Shown one piece after another: positions 12,544 through 25,125 of a stretch of 64,000 nt of DNA (positions within the stretch are counted from its first letter, which is position 1; each line of letters opens with the position of its first letter). A program made the translations under genes and the position numbers. The stretch covers positions 12,664,048 to 12,728,047 of the forward strand of contig JADWOT020000009.1 of the NCBI GenBank assembly GCA_036345935.2, read 5' to 3'. Below the pieces are notes generated by a model. The model searched no databases. It saw nothing but the letters and a program-made list of their open reading frames with translations, and was not told the origin of the DNA. Source of the stretch: Taenia hydatigena (lineage: Eukaryota; Platyhelminthes; Cestoda; Cyclophyllidea; Taeniidae).

Positions 12544-12750
12544 CTAGCCACCGAAGCTGCAGAGAGCATGACCCTGATACTTAAGGACTTGGTTCACAGT
12601 CCTAACCATGACGTCCTCGAGCGTCGCATGCCCAGTGTACATGACGGCGCCGCGGATCACGATCTCCAAAACACCCTACACACGCTCTCAGGCGTCCTTG
12701 CAGGCGAATGCAGAGACGCGTCTCACGCTACCACAGCGCGGCAGGCCGTG
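12544..12750 (-). pseudogene. Histone H4 pseudogene (relic A)
   Basis: On the - strand the frame reads, in order, RCGSVRRVSA (H4: RRGGVKRISG), then after internal stops GVLEIVIRGAVMYTGHA (H4: [21 protein letters not shown] with four residues missing), and ends GHALCSFGG followed by TAG at 12544-12546, exactly at the H4 stop. Premature stops and a frameshift make it non-functional. The open frame on the + strand here is a shadow of this relic. Confidence 0.7.
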
Positions 12751-14399
12751 CCGACCCTCCATCCTATTTATGCATCTGTGTACAGATCACGCCTTTCCAT
12801 CAGCCAATCAACAAGTCGCTTATGTGCATTTAATCAATTTACACTTCAACGCATTTCCATCCGTTTAACACATTGAAACCACTTCCATTGCTACGTCTCG
12901 TAAGGTTAAAATTTCCATCACTTCAATTCTACCCATTAGCATTACTCGGATGTGCACCAAATGTGGTATGGTAAAGCAAAGATGAATGCAATATTTTAGG
13001 GAATTGGTAAATAATGCTTAAAAATTCAGACACAATGAAAGCAAAGCGTGCTTATAGGCTATACTATCTATCCGCCCACTCTACATTCTAACATCTGCCT
13101 ATCTGCTTAGTGCGTCGGGGCGCTCATATAGCACCAAATAGGTGAGGGAATCGCAGGGTCTATTTGAATTTATTATTCATGCATGTCTACAGAATCTCAA
13201 GCGAGCGTTTGTATTACTGTGCTGCGTCGACTGCCACTGATCCTGTCTGATTTGATGCCTTCGTGGGCTGCTCGTGCCGTTGAGTGAGGCAGTTGATTTG
13301 GTTATTTTGGAACAGATCGTGTCACTTGCTGTCTTGGGTTTTGATTTTGGGAAGAAGCAGTTGACCCGCGCTCTTTTGTCATTAGACTTGAGTTTGTCCT
13401 CTTAAGTGATTAAGGTGGAGAAATGGAGGGAGGGAGGGGCTGTGTGCAATGGTTTTGCCTTATCATGTGTAAACGCCTAGTGCTTTGAATGAAATTGTCG
13501 AGTGTGTTAAGTTGTTGGGACCAGCATTGAAATACAGCTTGGAGGCGTTGTTATCAGGTGAATGCTGTTGCGCGTTGATGGACTTGACTACACATCCTTA
13601 TTCAAATGCACTCCTCGGTGGATTTCTTCTACAATTCATCGGTCTCCTACTTAATGCCCGTATGTCATCCAGCAGTGAGGTGTTCAAGCATGTTAGGTGA
13701 GAGTCATCCAAGATACCAGGTGCTTTGAATAGTCTCTCAGACAAATAACTTGCACACTTCCCAAAGTAGGAGCGAGTAGGAAAGGTGGCTCCAAAATTGG
13801 AAGGCAAATCAAGAAAGCTAGCACAGTTCAGTAAGCTTTAGTCAAAGATACGACCATCACCTCTCTATATTTAAATTACACGCAGAGATGAGGACAGACG
13901 CAGTCAGTGGCCTCGCTTTACATCAAGCGTACTGCATGCACAAGCACTACTTTCCGGACACCATACGACTTCAGTGTCTCAGTCCGCATATTTCGGCATG
14001 TTTCAGCAAAACGGCTAATTCGCCATCGACATCGACGCTATCATCACATTTTTGGGCTTCTCCTCCACGAACAACGCAGAACAACGCACCTAAACAGATC
14101 CTTCTGCATCCGGTGTTGAACGCTTCATCATCAAGGCTTAATTGCTTGTCACTTTACCCCTTGAGCTTGTAGATAGACGTATTTGTGCAGTGTGTGTGTG
14201 CACATTTTAAAACCGAACGCCTCTAACTACGGTACTATTATAGCAGTTGGGTGGAAAGGAAACTGAGCAAAATTGGAACTGTTGACGGTCACGGAAGGCT
14301 TGATAGCCCCCCATATTCTTATAATCATGAGTCATTTGTGGATTGGTGCGCACTAATAAAAGCATATTAGATGCACAATTTTGAGTGTCCGCGTATCCT

Positions 14400-14900
14400 C
14401 TATTCGTGCATTGTGTGCACAGTTCCACCACTCCTCTCTCATTACTCCTTCCCCTTTCCATTTCGCACCCCTTTTCTCTTTACTTATACACTTCCTTCTA
14501 CCAGGTTTCTTCGTTCCCTCCAATTTTCGGCACCTTCTCTTCTTCCAGCCCACCCAATACCTGCACACCCATTAGATGCTCCAACACTACTATCACAACT
14601 ACTTATAGGGGAAGCTAGTAGGCTCCCTTCTCTACGTCACCTCTATTTCTCAAACATTATTCCTTACTTATTTCTCCCTCCTCAAACACCCCATCATTCC
14701 ATTCCACTTCCTCACTACTTCATTTACTCCCTCCCTCCATCCCTCCCTATTTCTCTTTTTCCATTCAGTCATTCAAACCTTTACCATTCCTTTTTCAGCC
14801 TTCCTCCCTTCTTTCCTCTCTCCCAATTATTCACTCAAGTAATGCCATGCAACATTCATTTCCACCACCACCACCACCACCACCACTTAGAGTTGACGTA
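14400..14900 (+). repeat. CT-rich low-complexity stretch with a CAC run
   Basis: Pyrimidine-rich DNA whose long open frame (14371-14940) encodes almost only P, S, F, L and H. Related copies occur at 28936-29470 (+) and 51140-51730 (-). The frame stays open because the composition rarely makes stops, so I do not call a gene. Confidence 0.6.
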
Positions 14901-16175
14901 TTCTAGTCAAAATGAGGAGTTCTGTTTAAATTCAAAGTAACTGCCATCAATTAAGCCGTGACTTTAATTAATGGTAAAAGTTGGGCCAGCAGATGACATG
15001 GTTAATGGGCAGGTTGGTCATCTGTTATATGGATAAGACCATGCCCCAATTTCGCCCTTCCAAAGCTCAGCTTAGCGGGAAGAAAGACGATTGTCAGGCC
15101 TCGCACCCCAACATTTAAGCTTATCATATAAGAGTCCAACGACAATAATACAACGAGCGCATATTGCAAGAGTCAAAAGCAGCTAATGGATTATACGCCA
15201 TATCGCTTCGCTTTGTCTCTCTCATCATCCTTGCATTGCGGTGGATGATAATCATTTTGTAGACAAATTACTTGGTCCATCACACGCATCCCTACACACA
15301 CTGAGGTGCGCACTGCTACCATGCGAGCACAACACCTTCCTTGCGTGGAGTGTTTCAATTAATCCAGCTCTGTGGCCTGTCAAGTGACTGTCCAAAAACG
15401 ATTGAGAACGTATTTTCCAGTTAATGCGAGGCAGCTTTTTCGGTATGCATAGTTTAGACACCTACATTTCACACATATCCAGTCGACTCTCCTAACAATT
15501 GAGCATTTGATCACCCGGTATGCCATCCCACGATGTGTATCGAGGTGCACTGGGGGTTGCTTTCCATGGTACAAGACAGGATCAAACGTTAAATTAAGTG
15601 CTGGTCAGATTTACTGAGGCGTATTTAACCACTGCAAGCGACACCGTTTGACCGAGTGACACCTCCTCTACCCCTTCACTCTTCTTCGCCACAATCACGG
15701 TTTTCAAATTCTTCCTTCCCTGAGGTAAGTATTGAGCTTTATACCTGTGTTTGCTCCTACTAATATTCCTCGCTGTGTGCCACAAGCCAATTACTGTGTC
15801 GGCTGCAATATTCCACAAAGAAAATTGAAAGTGCGGATATGCGTGATGAATAGGGATAGACCAGAGGACTTACAGTTAGCAACGAATCTAGCTTTTCTAC
15901 AAAACAACAGTGCAGTAGTAAAGTTACAGCGAATGTCTGCCGTCTGTGCCTATGCTATAAGGGAGCTCCACTGCCTGTGTGAGGAAGCATTGTAATGGCT
16001 GTATTGCCCTAAGGCTAGTTCGACTCAATGTTTACGAGGTCAGCAATTCGATGCAGCTACGATGGCTATGCTAGCGCTTTGTGATAGACGTGGGACACCG
16101 AATAGGCGAAGTTGAAGCGTGAGTGCTGAAGTGTACTTAGTCGCTGACACTTCTTATAAGTGCATAAATGTACGT

Positions 16176-17800
16176 CACAGAAAGGTGGCATAATGGCGAA
16201 CAGCGCTGAGAGAACGATGTGATTTTACTTGAGTTTCTTTCGAGACTCTCAAATTTTGTCTGTTTAGTCAGCTGGGAGAGTGGTTTTCATCAACTGATGC
16301 GAACACGCCTGGTGCGTGGGTTTGCGAGAGTTCTTCTCAAACGTCAAGCTCTTGCACAAGTGATGGTGTAGTGCATTCTGAAGCAAAAATAAGTGTTTGT
16401 CAGCAGTTGGGATTTACCGACACGTGAAGTTCAAGTCATTTGATGAAACTAAGGCTGCAAAGCCCAGCAACAGTTAATGCGAAGCGGGCTTACGCTCCAT
16501 TACCTCAGTCGAGTTCAAAAGCACATGTGGTATTCAAACTCATGCCTCGTCTGCAGCGGACGATTAAACAAGGGGGCACGAGATATCTCCCCCGTCTTAT
16601 GTATCCAACTGAAGAGCTTGGCCCCACAATAAAACATTTTCAAGGAGCCCCGTCATCTGGTCGCATCTACATTGTGCGCAACGTCTTTTGAGCAAAATTT
16701 TGTCATTTGCATAGATGTTGAATGGCAATGTTGCCTGACGCGTCGGTATTCCTACTGCCAGTTTAACTCCATTTCATTATCCATGCCTCCACTGGCCTCT
16801 TCTAAGCCACAATGCAGTCGGATAGTTCTCCTCATCGGACAGAGGAGCAAGCGTTCTTTATACTTACTGATGGAAGCTCCACCTCTCTTCGTCATGCAGA
16901 AGTTTAATGAACACATTGCTCAAATTAATTGTGTGAAGTTGATCGCCTCGTCCTCCATATTGGAAGCAATTTTAATTGGATGCATGCTACCTCTAGCCAA
17001 TGACATGCCAGCTCGTTAAGCCTTCCTCTGTGTGCCCGAATAACAAGCAGTTTTGTACCAGCGTAAGTCGTGGCAGTATAGTAATGGTTGGCCTTTCACA
17101 ACACCTTGTCAAATATGCTGTGCGTGTGGTGCTGGTCTAATGTGCACGCTTTGCGCCTCATTTAAATGGGATAAACAATACGAAATTCAATGGTGAATAA
17201 TCTCTGCTTAATGCGAAAATTAATTCGTACTACTCATAACTCATGAATTTACAAATATACAGCCAATTACATGCACAAAATGTGCATTTAAATCAGAGTA
17301 TTTAATCAGTCGTAGGGATTTGTGCATAATGCAACTATCCCCCATCACCTGTACTTATGATGCGCAACAAAGAAGGCAGTCCCGACAAAACCGTCGAGTC
17401 AAATTTAATCGAATATGAAAATGCAAACGCGTTGGCAAATACCGCATTCCCGAAAGAAAACGAATAAATATACACCTGCAGTATGCAATAGCATCACCTG
17501 ACCAGATGGTGCTTGAAGCAAGTGACTGAATCAATTGCTTCACCGTTTGAATGCCTGCTGGCTGCTCACCACTGTTACGCTGCACGTGCTAAGCATGCAG
17601 TGACGATGTTGAGGTGCAGTTTGTTGATGGATAGATCTGTGCGAAAATTGCTGGACATCTCTAGAAGGAGGCGTGGTGCACTGAGTTTCGTCCTCATGAC
17701 ACCGCAACGTACGACGGTGCTGACGATGGTAGGAGCAGCATTGCCGACTTCGGCGGACAACAGCAATATGTTGTAGACACCATGACCTTCCATCCAAGCA
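16176..17800. other. About 1.6 kb without a recognisable gene
   Basis: Two + strand ORFs (16440-16691 and 16672-17019) have no recognised motif, signal or splice context. 17200-17350 is AT-rich. No repeat partner was seen inside the window for most of this stretch. Confidence 0.5.
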
Positions 17801-19018
17801 CTGAATGATGGAAAGGAGAGAACGAAACGGAGGGGTGAATGCACAGCCGAGGGTGCTTTCGTCGGCAGAGTGAAGTGGGGAAGGTGGCCAGCACTTGGTA
17901 GAAGCAAATGCTTCCATCAATCAACTCCTCCTTCTTGGCTAGCTGCTGGTCGTGCAAGCGGGTGCATGAACAGCAACAACAACAATTGCGGTGCACGTAA
18001 CAACACCCTTCGCATAGTGCAGATGCTGCATTAACGAGAAGGACAATCTCACCAACTAGTCCTGCTGTGAGGTGGTAGGAAGCAAGCATTTCCTTCATCC
18101 TCCTCCTTCTCCTCCTCCTCCATTAATATCTCATACAGTTGCTTAATCTGTGCCAGTGAGATCGTCGACGTTAAGGCCATGCAAGTGCACCGGTTGCATT
18201 GGTGAAGAGTCCGTTTTGCTTTTTCGATTCTTATTCTTCTTCTTCTTTCTTTATTATCACTAGAAATATAATTATTACTATTCCTCTTCTTCTCCTTCCT
18301 ATTCGCAAAACGAAACTTACCACTCCACCGCCGAAATTAATGCAATTACCAATTATTTTCTTGCTATTGGCTCCGCATTACATCGCCAGTGCTTACACAT
18401 ACACACCCATACACCAAACGTGCGTCATGTTCGTTCTTTGTGTCTATGCAGTGAGTTAGGGAGCTTTAGATCGAAGCAGGTCACATGCTACGACGGCGGC
18501 GCAACCAGGCATAGTGCAAGCAAAGTTCTTTTACGAAGCAGAAGCATGTCGGGTGATGGATGGATGGATGGGTGAAGGACAACTCCACTTTAGAAATGCA
18601 CGTTCCTTCTCCTCCTCCTCCTCCTCCTCCTCCTCTCTTCCATTAACACAAGCACGCTGTGAACTGACAAGCATTCCTTTCCTCAACACTATTTACTATT
18701 TTACCATTAGTGTCGCATGGACGCTACCTCCTTCTCCCTCCCTCTTATTTGGCCTCCTGGATGGTTGGAACCCACGTCAAGCCTTAACCTTGCTACTCGA
18801 GGTGTTAACGTAAGTGCGCCACTTTGGTGAAGAAGCACCCACTACCAAGCACCATGTTGGTAGAATCGACAGCGAACTCGAAATTCGAATGCATAAATGG
18901 CAGGTTGCGCGTGAAGTGATGAGGTATTGCATATGGCAAGATTACGCTCAACGTTGTTATAAATCAGCTCTGCTACAATACACATGAGTAATGAAATTAG
19001 AAGTGCAAAAACAAACAG

Positions 19019-19920
19019 TGTAATGCTTTGCTTGTTTGAACTACCGATATTGACTAGGGTCACAGAGGTGGCCAGATTGCTTTAGCTTATTCTTCTCTGC
19101 CCGCTAAATATGTATATATATACATTCTATCCAAGTATTCTGCCCTCTTTTGCCTTCAAGGGAGCCTCGGAAAGCTACAATGGTGACACTAGAAAGCAAA
19201 ATCGACTCCATGGACCTTCTACTCCGATTTCTACCACCTGTAGCATATTGCAGGGGTGCAAAATAGGTGCATGTGCTACAGATGTGAGTATCTCTGACCT
19301 CCCATAGCATAAGGGCTAAGAACGACGTCAACATTCGGCATCTACCCCATCCTCTGTTCCACAGGAAAGCTATTAACAACTGAAGTGACACTTGACATGG
19401 ACCACCTAGAAAGGTTTTAGTCTAACGATTACCCCCAATATACTTGCAAAAGGAGATCGGGGTATTAATACCTCCCTACGGACATACTGATAGTCGGCAT
19501 AGCATCTTATTCTGAACTTCGTTCCCAGGCCATACGAAATTCCAAGTCTAATGAACTGCCAAGAGGGATCACTGACGTTGGTGTCAAGCATCGCCTCAAC
19601 CACGTCAAATGTCGGCGACTGGGATGGTTAGCTCATGGGTACTTGTTGCAGCACCGACTAAGTTGTGATGGCTGACGCGTGAGGTGTATGAAGGGGTGCG
19701 TCGGGGATGACGCCAGAAAGAAGAGAGGGGCAATGAAGAGCTTTGCTTGCATGGACTATCGGATTCGGCTAGGGTCACAGAGGTGGCCACATTGCCCTAG
19801 CTGCGCAGGCTGGCCTCTGGCCATGCCACCAGCTTATTTCCCTCTGTCCGTTAAATATATATATATTCTACCCTGGTATTCTGCCTTCTTTAGCCTTCAA
19901 GAGAGCCTCGGGACACTACA
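19019..19920 (+). mobile_element. TRIM (miniature LTR retrotransposon), complete copy 1
   Basis: Two direct repeats, 19019-19179 and 19734-19920, begin TG and end GCTACA/ACTACA. A primer-binding-like TGGTGACACTAG starts 2 nt after the first. A purine tract (agaaagaagagaggggcaa, 19715-19733) precedes the second. The internal ~550 bp has no coding frame. The element is bordered by a 5-bp duplication AACAG (19014-19018 and 19921-19925). These are the hallmarks of a TRIM: it must borrow reverse transcriptase and integrase. Each LTR holds a TA-rich tatatata stretch that could serve as a promoter. The two LTRs differ clearly, so the insertion is old. Confidence 0.85.
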
Positions 19921-19931
19921 AACAGCATGTC

Positions 19932-20156
19932 TGTAATACTTATATTCTTTAAATGTGCTTTTTAGGTTAGAGGCTGGAGAACAATTCGAACCTCGTGGCG
20001 GAGCGGCGTGGAGACTTGCAGGAGCGTGACCATTCCCCGGCCTGAATTCCGTATATTGCCTCGCTGTATAATTTCCTCCTTATCATAAAGATGTCGACAA
20101 ATGCTCCGACTTCTACCAACAAGGGTGATCAGAAGAGAGAGGAGGAACCCTCTACA
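19932..20156 (+). mobile_element. Solo LTR of the Ty3/gypsy family
   Basis: 225 bp starting TGTAATACTT and ending CTCTACA, similar to the LTRs of the gypsy element at 45833-49893 but in the opposite orientation. Direct 5-bp duplication ATGTC on both sides (19927-19931 and 20157-20161). A solo LTR is the product of recombination between the two LTRs of a full element. It sits only 11 bp from the end of the TRIM. Confidence 0.85.
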
Positions 20157-20829
20157 ATGTCGCTTTTGTACATAAGTCTTCATTATCTATTGCACGTGCT
20201 CTTACCTATGCTTGCATAATAAATTCTTGCACAAGTTAGTTTACCTTAAATTTGAAAAGACTCCGAAATTTTAAGTAAGTGTTGTTATGCCAAGAATTAA
20301 CAAATATAAAGCATTTCGGTTTTATCGAACAAACATTGGTGCGATCGGCTAAATTTGTACGTGAAGTGTCTATGCAATGTGCGCTTTGGTGCCCGCTGGT
20401 TCCGGTGAATGAGGCATTACCTGCTGTGAGAAGTTGGAAATGCAGTGGCCATTCAGTAATTCTTATTTTGTTTTTCTTTTTTGGTTTTTATTAAGTCCTT
20501 GGTGTTATTGAGTCTTAAAGTTATTGAGTTTTTAATGTCCTTTTCGCACCGGCTTGTAAAAGTAGACGCACAGAATTCATAACGTGACTGGTAAGACGTT
20601 TAGCTTCTCAACTACGCTGCCTACTCACGTCCACTTTTGCTGCACAATACCTTGGGTGATAAGCTAAGAGTGTTTTGGCGGTTTTTAGTGAAATTGCTTC
20701 CTAATGCTGGTGGATTTTTGTTCATTGATGCATAATTGTGTTGGGAGGAGTTGTAACTTTACAAAGCACTTGGCGTCTGCTCATTACTTCCTAGCTGCTA
20801 ATTGTTTATTGCATTCCAAACATTATTGC

Positions 20830-21900
20830 AAAGCATTCTGTGCAGTGAAGGTGTACTCTTGAACCTGCATTTCGTTGGACTGCAGCAGGATAAGATGGGG
20901 CATGATTATGGGAGAAGGTTGCATGATGCCCTAAAGCTATGGCTGAGTAGCAGAGCACACACTGTATTGAGTCAGAATTAAACAGCCGCCCACTCACATA
21001 TATGGGCTCTGATGGTGTGAGTGAGAAGTGAAATAGAGCTTGCAAACATAACAAAATAAAGTTAGCATGCATTGTGATTGCAGGCTGGTTTGAGGTTCGA
21101 ATAAAGTGCTTTTGTTACCGTTGACATGCATGAATAATAGATGGTAAATGGATCCTCCAATCCCTCTCACTTATTTGGTGCCATATATGCATCTCGACAT
21201 ACTGAGCAAATTGGACAGTGCTTTAGTAAGTTTGCTAAGACATGCCAAAAATGCGGACTGAGACGCTGAAGTCGTCCTGGTGGCTCAAAAGTTATGCTTG
21301 TGCTCGCAGTGCCCTCGATGTAAAGCGAGGCCGCTGACTGGGTCTGTTCTCACCTCTGCGTGTAATTTGAATGTAAAGCGGTGATGGTCGTATCTTTGGT
21401 CAGAACCTGAGTTGGTGTAGGCACCTGAGTAAAGCTTACCGAACTGTGCTAGCTTTCCTGATTTGCCTTCCAATTTTGGAGACACTTTTCCTACTCTCTC
21501 CTACTTTGAGAAGTGTGCAAGTTATTTGTCTGAGGGACTATTTAAAGCACCTGGTGTCTTGGATGACTCTCACTCAATATACTTGCACACCTTACTTCTT
21601 GATAAAATACGAGCATTAAGTAGGGGATCGATGAGTTGTAGAAGAAATCCACCCAGGATTGCATTTGAATGTAGATGTGCAGGATGCCCACTGATTACTC
21701 TCCACTTGTTATTCATTCGCGATGCCATGTTGCGTCGAGAATGGACAAAATATGTGGAATGTAGAGTTTGTTTTCTTGACCAGTCGTGACCACCCATCTG
21801 TGTTGCGAGTTGAACAGACGTGACGAGATGGTAAGGTGTGGCGATTGCCTGCACATGAATCGACCAAGTTTGTCAAACCTGAGACCAAATGTTGCAGGAT
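20830..21900 (+). repeat. Large repeat block R3, copy 1 (inverted copy at 27110-28060)
   Basis: Matches the reverse complement of 27110-28060, and 52560-53400 in direct orientation. The same DNA also recurs partly at 13480-13890. About 1 kb, no gene supported; ORFs conserved between copies follow from sequence identity. Confidence 0.8.
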
Positions 21901-21959
21901 GGGGACTACGTCTCTTTCATCTCCCTTTAAGTTATATTAGGCTTGAAGAAGAGGTGGGT

Positions 21960-23040
21960 GTTATCGCACTAACTGAATGCTTCACGAAATCACCCTTACC
22001 ATTATGGTGGTGATTTTGGAGCGAACCACGACACGACAGCCACCCTCGACATCGAATATCACAGCCGAGCGCCTTTGAAATGTTTGCATCTATCAGTCAG
22101 AGGACTAACTGCTGAGCGAATGCGAGATTGAATCCAAGGTATTAGGTGAATCTGAAACGGCATTGGTGGGAGAGACGGGGTGGAGTGGTGAGAGAGCTAT
22201 GATTTCACGTCCTTGTTGTGCATTGGAGATTCCGGTGGTAGACACCTAGTGTTGGTGGCTAACACCCACATACCGCTGTGTGACATGTCCCACTGCTCGT
22301 GCCACAATCACGTCTTGGAAGCCAATGGAAGTGTGAGAGCTCCAGTTTGACATTAACTACCCCATGCACACTGTGCGCAATATTTACTGTAACTCGTCGA
22401 AGACCTCTAGCAAATACACGTCAAATGGATCAGTACCATGCCTTTAATCTGTTACTCGAGTGGCTGAAATTCAGTGCTGCCTATGATGGAGGTGTTGAAC
22501 CAGTCGATAAGGGGAGGAGAAATGCCTTGCTGTTTGCTAAAGCGATGTGTATTCCGCCCAAGCATTACCCCTTGCTCGTTTGTCTCCAAGGTGGACGCCA
22601 GAGGCTGTATAGTAGCTTTCTTCACTTAATACGACTTCGTTGAGGATTCGGACGCAGCACAGGAAAGTGCGCTGTGGTGTGCTTCAAGGTAGGCAGGACA
22701 TTTCTGTCGGTGATTTGCCCTAATACAGCTTTATGATAAACGCTGAACATTAATGACTCATCGGAGGAACATTTACGTTGAGCTGAACACTGGTGGCCTT
22801 AGTGAAATCGGGGCAATTAGAATAGCCATTGAAGTGCCCTAAATGTTCATTTGCGTTGCGACTAGTGTTTTCAGTAAGGTAATGCTTTTCTGATTTTTGT
22901 TTACCTTAAATCACTCACTTTGGCGGTCGGATCCTTCTCGAGAGCAATTCGCTCCATGATCATCACAGATGCAGCTTTGTTTTGGTTGGCTGGAGGCTAG
23001 CGCCCCGTCTATATATACGCGATGCTCACTCGCGCTGTCT
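21960..23040 (+). repeat. Diverged copy of the EXOSC10-like 5' flank
   Basis: Collinear with 4880-5940 (for example around 22018 versus 4940) and continues into the third EXOSC10-like copy. It shows that this flank and gene were one unit before the palindrome formed. Confidence 0.85.
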
Positions 23041-24830
23041 CAGTACTGCCATCGAGGTGCATGTGAACGGTTGTGGTGAAGACGATGCAGCAGGCGTCTC
23101 ACGACGTCTCCTTTCTATAAGATGAATAAACGTTGAGATTTGTTGATGATAGACTGCGATTCCTATGGATACCAAAGCTGGATTGCCCATTAACTCCGTT
23201 CTTGCTAATACCTGTTACAATGATTTTGCTTGATATTAAGATGCAACTGATAGAAGTTAAGCAGAGCTTGGACAGCGTAGGTGCTATTCTTGCTGTTATT
23301 TTGTGAAATTGAGGGGGATGTCATTGATAACTTGGATAAGGGAGCAAATATCATGGACTCAGCGCAGCCCTGCTCATTGGAGGAGTTACCTGACAGAGCA
23401 ACTACTAGTGACGCTCAGAATGTTCTAATGACTCTAGGTGGCAAGCAGGCATCCCTGTCATCCAGAGAGGTTCCACACGTTTCGTTTAAGATGAATTTCA
23501 GAATGACTTTTCACTGCTTCATTTGATTCAAACAAACACAGAGGAGATGGGTTTGGTGGAAGTAGCACGAAGCTCTTTGCCTCTCAGCACATTGTTTGGC
23601 TACAGCATTTGTTCACCCCTCAGCCAAACAACAGTCACACGTCGATTGTGTCTATTTTGAAATCAAATCCAAATGCAATCGTCCTCTTCCAAGGTGCTTA
23701 TCTCACCTCATTTAAAAGAAACAATTTAAAAGCTTTTGAGGCTTCCTATGCAATGGGCGCTGTTCTTGCAGACTGCACTTGTGAAGCGAATCCCCAAACT
23801 GTTGACTACATGCACCCCTATCTATCAGAGCTGGAGGCGTACGGAAGGAGCTTGGGGCAGTAAAAATATGACAGTTCTACACCGAATGCAAGGCTACTTT
23901 CTCTGGAGGAAACACCGCTGGATATTATCGAGACCGTGGACGGCCTAAGAAATATGTCAGAGGAATTGAGTGCAGCGTCAGAAATCGCTGTTGATCTAGA
24001 AGTAAGTAGCATCGTAATTCAGCATGTTTGTTCATCATGTGCCTTGAGGTAGAAATCTTGTGATTGCTGCCGCATTCGATAGCACGTATGTCCCTTTTCA
24101 GGATTTACCCTGAGGTTCTACTGTTCGTAGTTAGTAGCACAAGCATTCATGTTTGTTGCGTGTATGGAGAGAAGTGGGATGTACGTGTGCTGCAACCCTC
24201 GGGTACCACCGCTGCTGCACAAATACGTGTGGCAATTTCACGAAGTTGTTCTCAGTGCTAGAAGTAGCAGTCATGTGGAGCAGGTAATCTTCATTGCGTG
24301 TCCTATGCAAGTGATCAATTAGCAGTGCTCCATCGTCAGCTTACGCTGTTTCCTACAGGAAATTGATGCCGATATAGCCGTAGTGGGATCAGTGACTGCG
24401 GCGACGTCAACCATCAATGTGGTGCCCTCATATATCACTGCGCCACGCTCAGCTGCTGAGCAAGCGCTTACTTCGAGCGACTTCTGTGCGCGCAATTGGA
24501 CTTTCCATAATTGATGTGCTAATGGCCATGCGACGGCGCTCTGAGCTGCATTACCTAAACAGCCGCAGATTCACGGAGGAGAAGGAGGGAGTGCCTGACA
24601 AGGCCCTCTGTGTGTGTGGACGCACACTTCCCCACCACCCTCAATCTCTGAGACCGTTCTTTGATGTGATCATGAATCATAGTCGATTCATGTTTAGATG
24701 GCACTGTAATGCTCTTTGAGTTGAAGCATAAGGTGATGCTTTGTTAATCATGCCACTGTAAATGTCCCTTTGCAGATTTTGGATGGTGCCGGACCGATTG
24801 ATTGAGCCTATCCTTCATATCAGCAGCGTT
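23040..24830 (+). pseudogene. EXOSC10: EXOSC10-like pseudogene, third copy, catalytic exons deleted
   Basis: Collinear with copy B but broken in several ways. The exon 1 donor GTAAG has become ATAAG near 23117. About 23200-23590 holds foreign sequence in exon 2. A stop codon replaces the Tyr codon at 23861-23863 in exon 3. DNA equal to 6570-8470 of copy B is missing at about 24065-24110, removing exons 4-6 and with them D201, Y268 and D272. Exons 7 and 8 persist (about 24170-24670; exon 8 carries extra sequence not seen in copies A and B) and exon 9 is cut short near 24810. It cannot encode an active nuclease. Confidence 0.85.
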
Positions 24831-24849
24831 TCCCACACTCACTCTCATT

Positions 24850-25125
24850 CTAACAGAGCAACGTCCATTTGATACAAAGCCTCAAAATCTCCAAGTTATT
24901 TGTTTAAAATGAGGCGAAATAAACACCTTGCAAGTGAACGGTTACATTTAAAATTGATTCAAAATGGGCACAAATGGTGAGTGACTGCTGTCTAGCCGAA
25001 GATTGAGCAAATGCTGTGGCTGAGCAATGTGCTGAGGGGCAAATAGATTCGCGCTACTCCCACCAAACACATCCGCTCTGCGTTTGTTTGGGTCAAAATG
25101 AAGCAGTGAAAAATCATTCTTGTGG
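24850..25125 (-). pseudogene. Inverted fragment of the EXOSC10-like 5' region
   Basis: Reverse complement of about 23490-23760 (the exon 2 region of the third copy with its inserted DNA). Together they form a second, smaller and more diverged palindrome around the third copy, with a ~1.1 kb spacer. Confidence 0.7.

Larger units (their letters stand above)
12420..16175 (+). repeat. Large repeat block R1, copy 1 (inverted copy at 49930-54480)
   Basis: The block matches the reverse complement of 49930-54480 along its length, with several ORFs conserved in both (for example 12451-12876 and 54143-54442). This copy lacks an internal piece near 14020 that is present in the 51.1-53.4 kb and 27.1-29.5 kb copies. 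Content: an H4 relic, anonymous DNA, a CT-rich stretch and a run of CAC repeats (14861-14886). No functional gene is supported. Confidence 0.85.
17800..20830 (+). repeat. Large repeat block R2, copy 1 (copies at 32960-35075 and 43770-45832)
   Basis: Matches the reverse complement of 32960-35075 and, from about 18235 to 20450, the direct strand of 43770-45832. Contains CTC/GAG-rich microsatellites (18085-18125, 18610-18640), a TRIM and a solo gypsy LTR. The 33 kb copy has only one TRIM LTR at the same position, which explains its shorter length. Antisense frames in 17540-18098 are shadows. Confidence 0.85.

Noticed and set aside
12451..12876. 141-codon open frame on the + strand, conserved in the 54 kb copy
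   Set aside because: It is the antisense shadow of a histone H4 relic read on the - strand.
14371..14940. 189-codon open frame (with related frames at 51121-51723 and 28936-29331)
   Set aside because: CT-rich low-complexity DNA that rarely makes stops; the product is almost only P, S, F, L and H. Conservation is explained by the repeat block.
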